Source of the DNA: an uncultured Prevotella sp.
GTDB taxonomy: Bacteria; Bacteroidota; Bacteroidia; Bacteroidales; Bacteroidaceae
NCBI GenBank assembly: GCA_937874345.1
Contig: CALNBT010000167.1
Location: forward strand, 1 to 16,619
Reading direction: 5' to 3'
DNA length: 16,619 bases
In this document: positions 14,336 to 16,619 of the stretch, one piece after another
Numbering within the stretch: the stretch's first letter is position 1
Layout: the number at the start of each line of letters is the position of its first letter
Program-made: the position numbers and the translations under genes
The notes under the pieces: model-generated
Seen by the model: only the letters and a program-made list of their open reading frames with translations
The model's database searches: none
What the model was told of the DNA's origin: nothing

Positions 14336-15907
14336 ATGAAAAAACAATATACAATGAAAAAATCTTTCTTCGTAACCGGTTTGTTTATCTCCATCTCTTT
14401 TTCTCTTTTTGCCCAGGCCAGAACCTATCGCATTGAGAGCAGTCGACCCGAACAGCACATCCAGCATTTCGGGGCTTCAGATGCTTGGAGCATGCAATAT
14501 ACAGGCCTTTGGCCAGAGGCACAGCAAAACCAGATTGCCGATTGGCTTTTTAGTACCGACAACGATGCCCAGGGACAGCCCAAGGGCATCGGACTATCTG
14601 TCTGGCGGTTCAATCTTGGAGCGGGAAGTGCAGAGCAGGGCGACAGCGCTCAAATTCAGCCTGCTACACGTACCGAATGCTTTCTACAGCCAGATGGTAC
14701 CTACAACTGGAATAAACAACTGGGACAGCGTCGGTTCTTGAAACTGGCTCAGCAACGTGGTGTCAGGCATTTCCTGGCTTTCATGAATTCTGTCCCGGTG
14801 TATGATACCAAAAATGGTCTTGCTACCAATACAGGACGCGACGGAACCATTAATTTGAAAGACGACCGATACGATGATGTCGCCCGATTTACGGCAAATG
14901 TCATGAAGGGCATTGAAGCACACGATGACATTCACTTTGATTATCTTTGCCCTGTCAATGAGCCGGATGGCAGCTGGAATTGGCAAGGAACCAAACAAGA
15001 AGGGTCGCCGGCAACGAATCGGGAAGTGGCAAGGCTGGTTCAATCCATCTCGAAGGAATTTCGCAAGCAACACATCACCACCAGCATCATGGTCAACGAG
15101 AGCAGTGACCTTCGCTGCCTCTTGGGCATTCACAACACAGACTGGAGACGTGGCAACGAAATCAGAACGTTCTTTGGTAAGGACAGTACCAATACTTATC
15201 TTGGAAACACCTATGGTGTTGAAAATGTTGTTTTGGCACACAGTTACTGGACAAACACCCCGATTCCATATATGCGTAAAATACGGGAGGAACTGCGCGA
15301 CAGCCTCAAACATTACGGTGTGCGCTATTGGCAGACAGAGTTGTGCATCATGGGCAACGACGAAGAGATTGGCGGTGGCGGTCATTATGATCCCTCAATG
15401 CTCACTGCCCTCTATGTGGCTCGCGTTATCCATCATGATCTTGTCTTCGGCAACGCGGAAAGTTGGTCGTGGTGGCGATCGATGGGTGGTGACTATAAGG
15501 ACGGACTCATTCGTGTGCTGAGTGCAGACAACTGGAAAACAGGCAAAGCCATCGACTCGAAATTGATGTGGACCTTAGGCAACTACAGCCGCTTTATCCG
15601 TCCCGGTGCCCGGAGATACGACATAACCGTTACCAACGCCCAGCAAGAGATCGTGAAGGATGGGGATACCGAACCGTATGGCGTAATGGCATCAGCCTAT
15701 CAGAATGCTGACAGAAGCTGGGTGGTGGTGGCCATCAACGATTCGGAAGCGCTGCGTCCCTTCACCCTTTCACTCCCTGGAAAAACAGGAAAATGGACCA
15801 TGTACCGTACATCTGATGTCAACGGCGAAAACCTGAAGCCTGTAGGCCAATGCACCGGTACAACACAGTTGGAGCCCAAGTCGGTCACAACATTCGTCAT
15901 GAAATAA
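14336..15907 (+). CDS. secreted glycoside hydrolase, GH30-like
   Basis: The 523-residue product begins with a Sec signal peptide (hydrophobic stretch about 11-25, likely cleavage after LFA26) without a lipobox, so it should act in the periplasm or outside. The body is a TIM barrel of the GH30 type, followed by a beta-sandwich from about residue 420. The acid/base glutamate is E209 in CPVNEPDG and the nucleophile is E335 in YWQTELCIMG. Other family features are HFGASDAWS (45-53) and SVWRFNLGAGSAEQGD (from about 88). This retaining fold includes beta-1,6-galactanases, xylanases and beta-glucosylceramidases; the NLGAGSAEQGD form suggests a galactanase-like or uncharacterised Bacteroidetes subgroup, but the substrate cannot be read from sequence. 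The start may be the ATG at 14336 or the one at 14354. No transporter, SusC/SusD or regulator lies beside it. Confidence 0.88.
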   Translation: MKKQYTMKKSFFVTGLFISISFSLFAQARTYRIESSRPEQHIQHFGASDAWSMQYTGLWPEAQQNQIADWLFSTDNDAQGQPKGIGLSVWRFNLGAGSAEQGDSAQIQPATRTECFLQPDGTYNWNKQLGQRRFLKLAQQRGVRHFLAFMNSVPVYDTKNGLATNTGRDGTINLKDDRYDDVARFTANVMKGIEAHDDIHFDYLCPVNEPDGSWNWQGTKQEGSPATNREVARLVQSISKEFRKQHITTSIMVNESSDLRCLLGIHNTDWRRGNEIRTFFGKDSTNTYLGNTYGVENVVLAHSYWTNTPIPYMRKIREELRDSLKHYGVRYWQTELCIMGNDEEIGGGGHYDPSMLTALYVARVIHHDLVFGNAESWSWWRSMGGDYKDGLIRVLSADNWKTGKAIDSKLMWTLGNYSRFIRPGARRYDITVTNAQQEIVKDGDTEPYGVMASAYQNADRSWVVVAINDSEALRPFTLSLPGKTGKWTMYRTSDVNGENLKPVGQCTGTTQLEPKSVTTFVMK

Positions 15908-16428
15908 GCAAGTCATTCATCATACGTATGTGCACTGCTGAATGCTTGAACGGCGCTGCCATACGTCTGTATTTATTTGTATGGATCGAAGGCGTTTTAT
16001 GGTCGCAAACATGCTACAGGGGTAACGCCATTATTTCTTAAAATTGTTTCATTCCAAGTTATTGATGCCAATCTTTGATGAAGATCTTCTCGTACCATTT
16101 CTTTCTTGTCAATCGTTATCCGAAGTCATCACGACAAAGGTTGATAGGGTAGAGTTGGACCCATTTTCTTTAATAAAACATCCATGCAAGGTATGATGTT
16201 TGACAGTAGAAACGTGGAGGTAGACCCTTCATCAGGGATCAAAACATCATTCTCTGTGGCAATTATTAATGTTGTTACGCGAAGGCAAAACAATGTCGCT
16301 GATATTGATAGACAAGATGCACCATTTTGCACCACGATATCCATGGAATTGCTGCTCAATACCATTGGTTTTGCAATTCGGTGAATTTGTTAATAAAGTT
16401 TAATGAAAATAGATTTCTAGTTTAATCC
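15908..16428. other. gene-free region between GH30 and tRNA-Ser
   Basis: About 520 bases carry no recognisable gene. Two overlapping short open frames on opposite strands (16129-16365 minus, 16184-16384 plus) give unrecognised products and have no promoter or terminator. No clear T-tailed terminator follows the GH30 stop; only a 10-bp palindrome (CATACGTATG, 15921-15930) is seen. Confidence 0.5.
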
Positions 16429-16460
16429 TTTTCTATTGTTAAACTTTTCTTTTACCTTTG
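16429..16460 (+). promoter_or_regulatory. promoter of tRNA-Ser
   Basis: TACCTTTG (16453-16460) fully matches the TAnnTTTG -7 box. A T4 run (16429-16432) lies at the 20-nt -33 distance. Transcription would begin near 16467, about 28 nt before the mature tRNA. Confidence 0.55.
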
Positions 16461-16494
16461 CACTCGCTTTTCGACCAGAAAGCTCGTCGATTTT

Positions 16495-16579
16495 GGAGAG
16501 ATGGTAGAGTGGTCGATTACAACGGTCTTGAAAACCGTCGCACTGAGAGGTGCCGGGGGTTCGAATCCCTCTCTCTCCG
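16495..16579 (+). tRNA. tRNA-Ser (anticodon UGA)
   Basis: The 85-nt sequence folds as a class II tRNA. The acceptor stem pairs GGAGAGA (16495-16501) with TCTCTCC (16572-16578), with G16579 as discriminator. The anticodon stem is ACGGT/ACCGT and its loop CTTGAAA has anticodon TGA at 16529-16531, reading UCN serine codons. A long variable arm (CGCACTGAGAGGTGCC region) identifies a serine-type tRNA. The T arm has GGGGG-TTCGAAT-CCCTC. The CCA end is not encoded, so it must be added after transcription. Confidence 0.96.
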
Positions 16580-16587
16580 CTGAAGAT

Positions 16588-16619
16588 GCGTAACTCGTTG
16601 TAAATCAACAAGTTGCGCA
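16588..16619 (+). terminator. terminator of tRNA-Ser, cut by the window end
   Basis: The 13-nt arms 16588-16600 and 16606-16618 pair with one mismatch and one G-U, around a 5-nt loop. It begins 9 nt after the tRNA. The T tract that would confirm it lies beyond the window. Confidence 0.6.

Noticed and set aside
16129..16384. Opposing short open frames before tRNA-Ser
   Set aside because: They overlap each other, lack expression signals, and neither product is recognisable.
16417..16611. Minus-strand frame containing GERGIRTPG
   Set aside because: This is the well-known spurious translation of the complement of a tRNA-Ser gene.

Overview
The window looks like chromosomal DNA of a Bacteroidales bacterium, most likely Prevotella or a close relative. 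The evidence is the -7 boxes of the TAnnTTTG type upstream of several genes, the absence of clear Shine-Dalgarno sites, the protein families (glutaminase-A-like DUF4965 protein, solitary HsdR-N protein beside holA, class 1B pyrK-pyrD), and a secreted protein with the YNLSGQR-type tail common in Prevotella. The genus is an inference; no rRNA gene is present.

Layout, left to right: (1) 1-515 holds a strong terminator from an unseen gene to the left and a palindromic repeat, with no convincing gene. (2) 516-4462 is on the minus strand: a DjlA-like membrane co-chaperone and a 906-residue secreted DUF4965/DUF5127 protein, each with a candidate terminator downstream. (3) 4674-6297 is a divergent pair: a small HsdR-N nuclease-fold protein (minus) and holA, the DNA polymerase III delta subunit (plus). 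(4) 6298-7074 is an AT-rich gene-free stretch that ends in the promoter of an XRE regulator (7075-7539). (5) 7779-9469 is the overlapping pyrK-pyrD pair encoding the NAD-linked class 1B dihydroorotate dehydrogenase, closed by a strong bidirectional terminator at 9549-9584. (6) 9869-11833 is an ABC-F ribosome-associated ATPase. (7) 12037-14073 is a secreted M13 zinc metallopeptidase. (8) 14336-15907 is a secreted GH30 glycoside hydrolase. (9) The right end carries tRNA-Ser(UGA) and its terminator.

The genes are mostly single transcription units; only pyrK-pyrD is a clear operon. Three secreted enzymes (DUF4965 protein, M13 peptidase, GH30) point to periplasmic breakdown of glycans and peptides. 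No SusC/SusD pair, regulator or transporter is present to make a polysaccharide utilisation locus.

I found no CRISPR array, insertion sequence, prophage, toxin-antitoxin or defence island, and nothing that I can honestly call a new multi-gene system. The points most worth a second look are the solitary HsdR-N protein with an intact-looking PD-(D/E)xK core, the jelly-roll-like insertion in the DUF4965 protein, the palindromic repeat at 321-393, the terminator-like hairpin in the XRE leader, and two short minus-strand open frames (9582-9830 and 14121-14333) that may be small genes or remnants.
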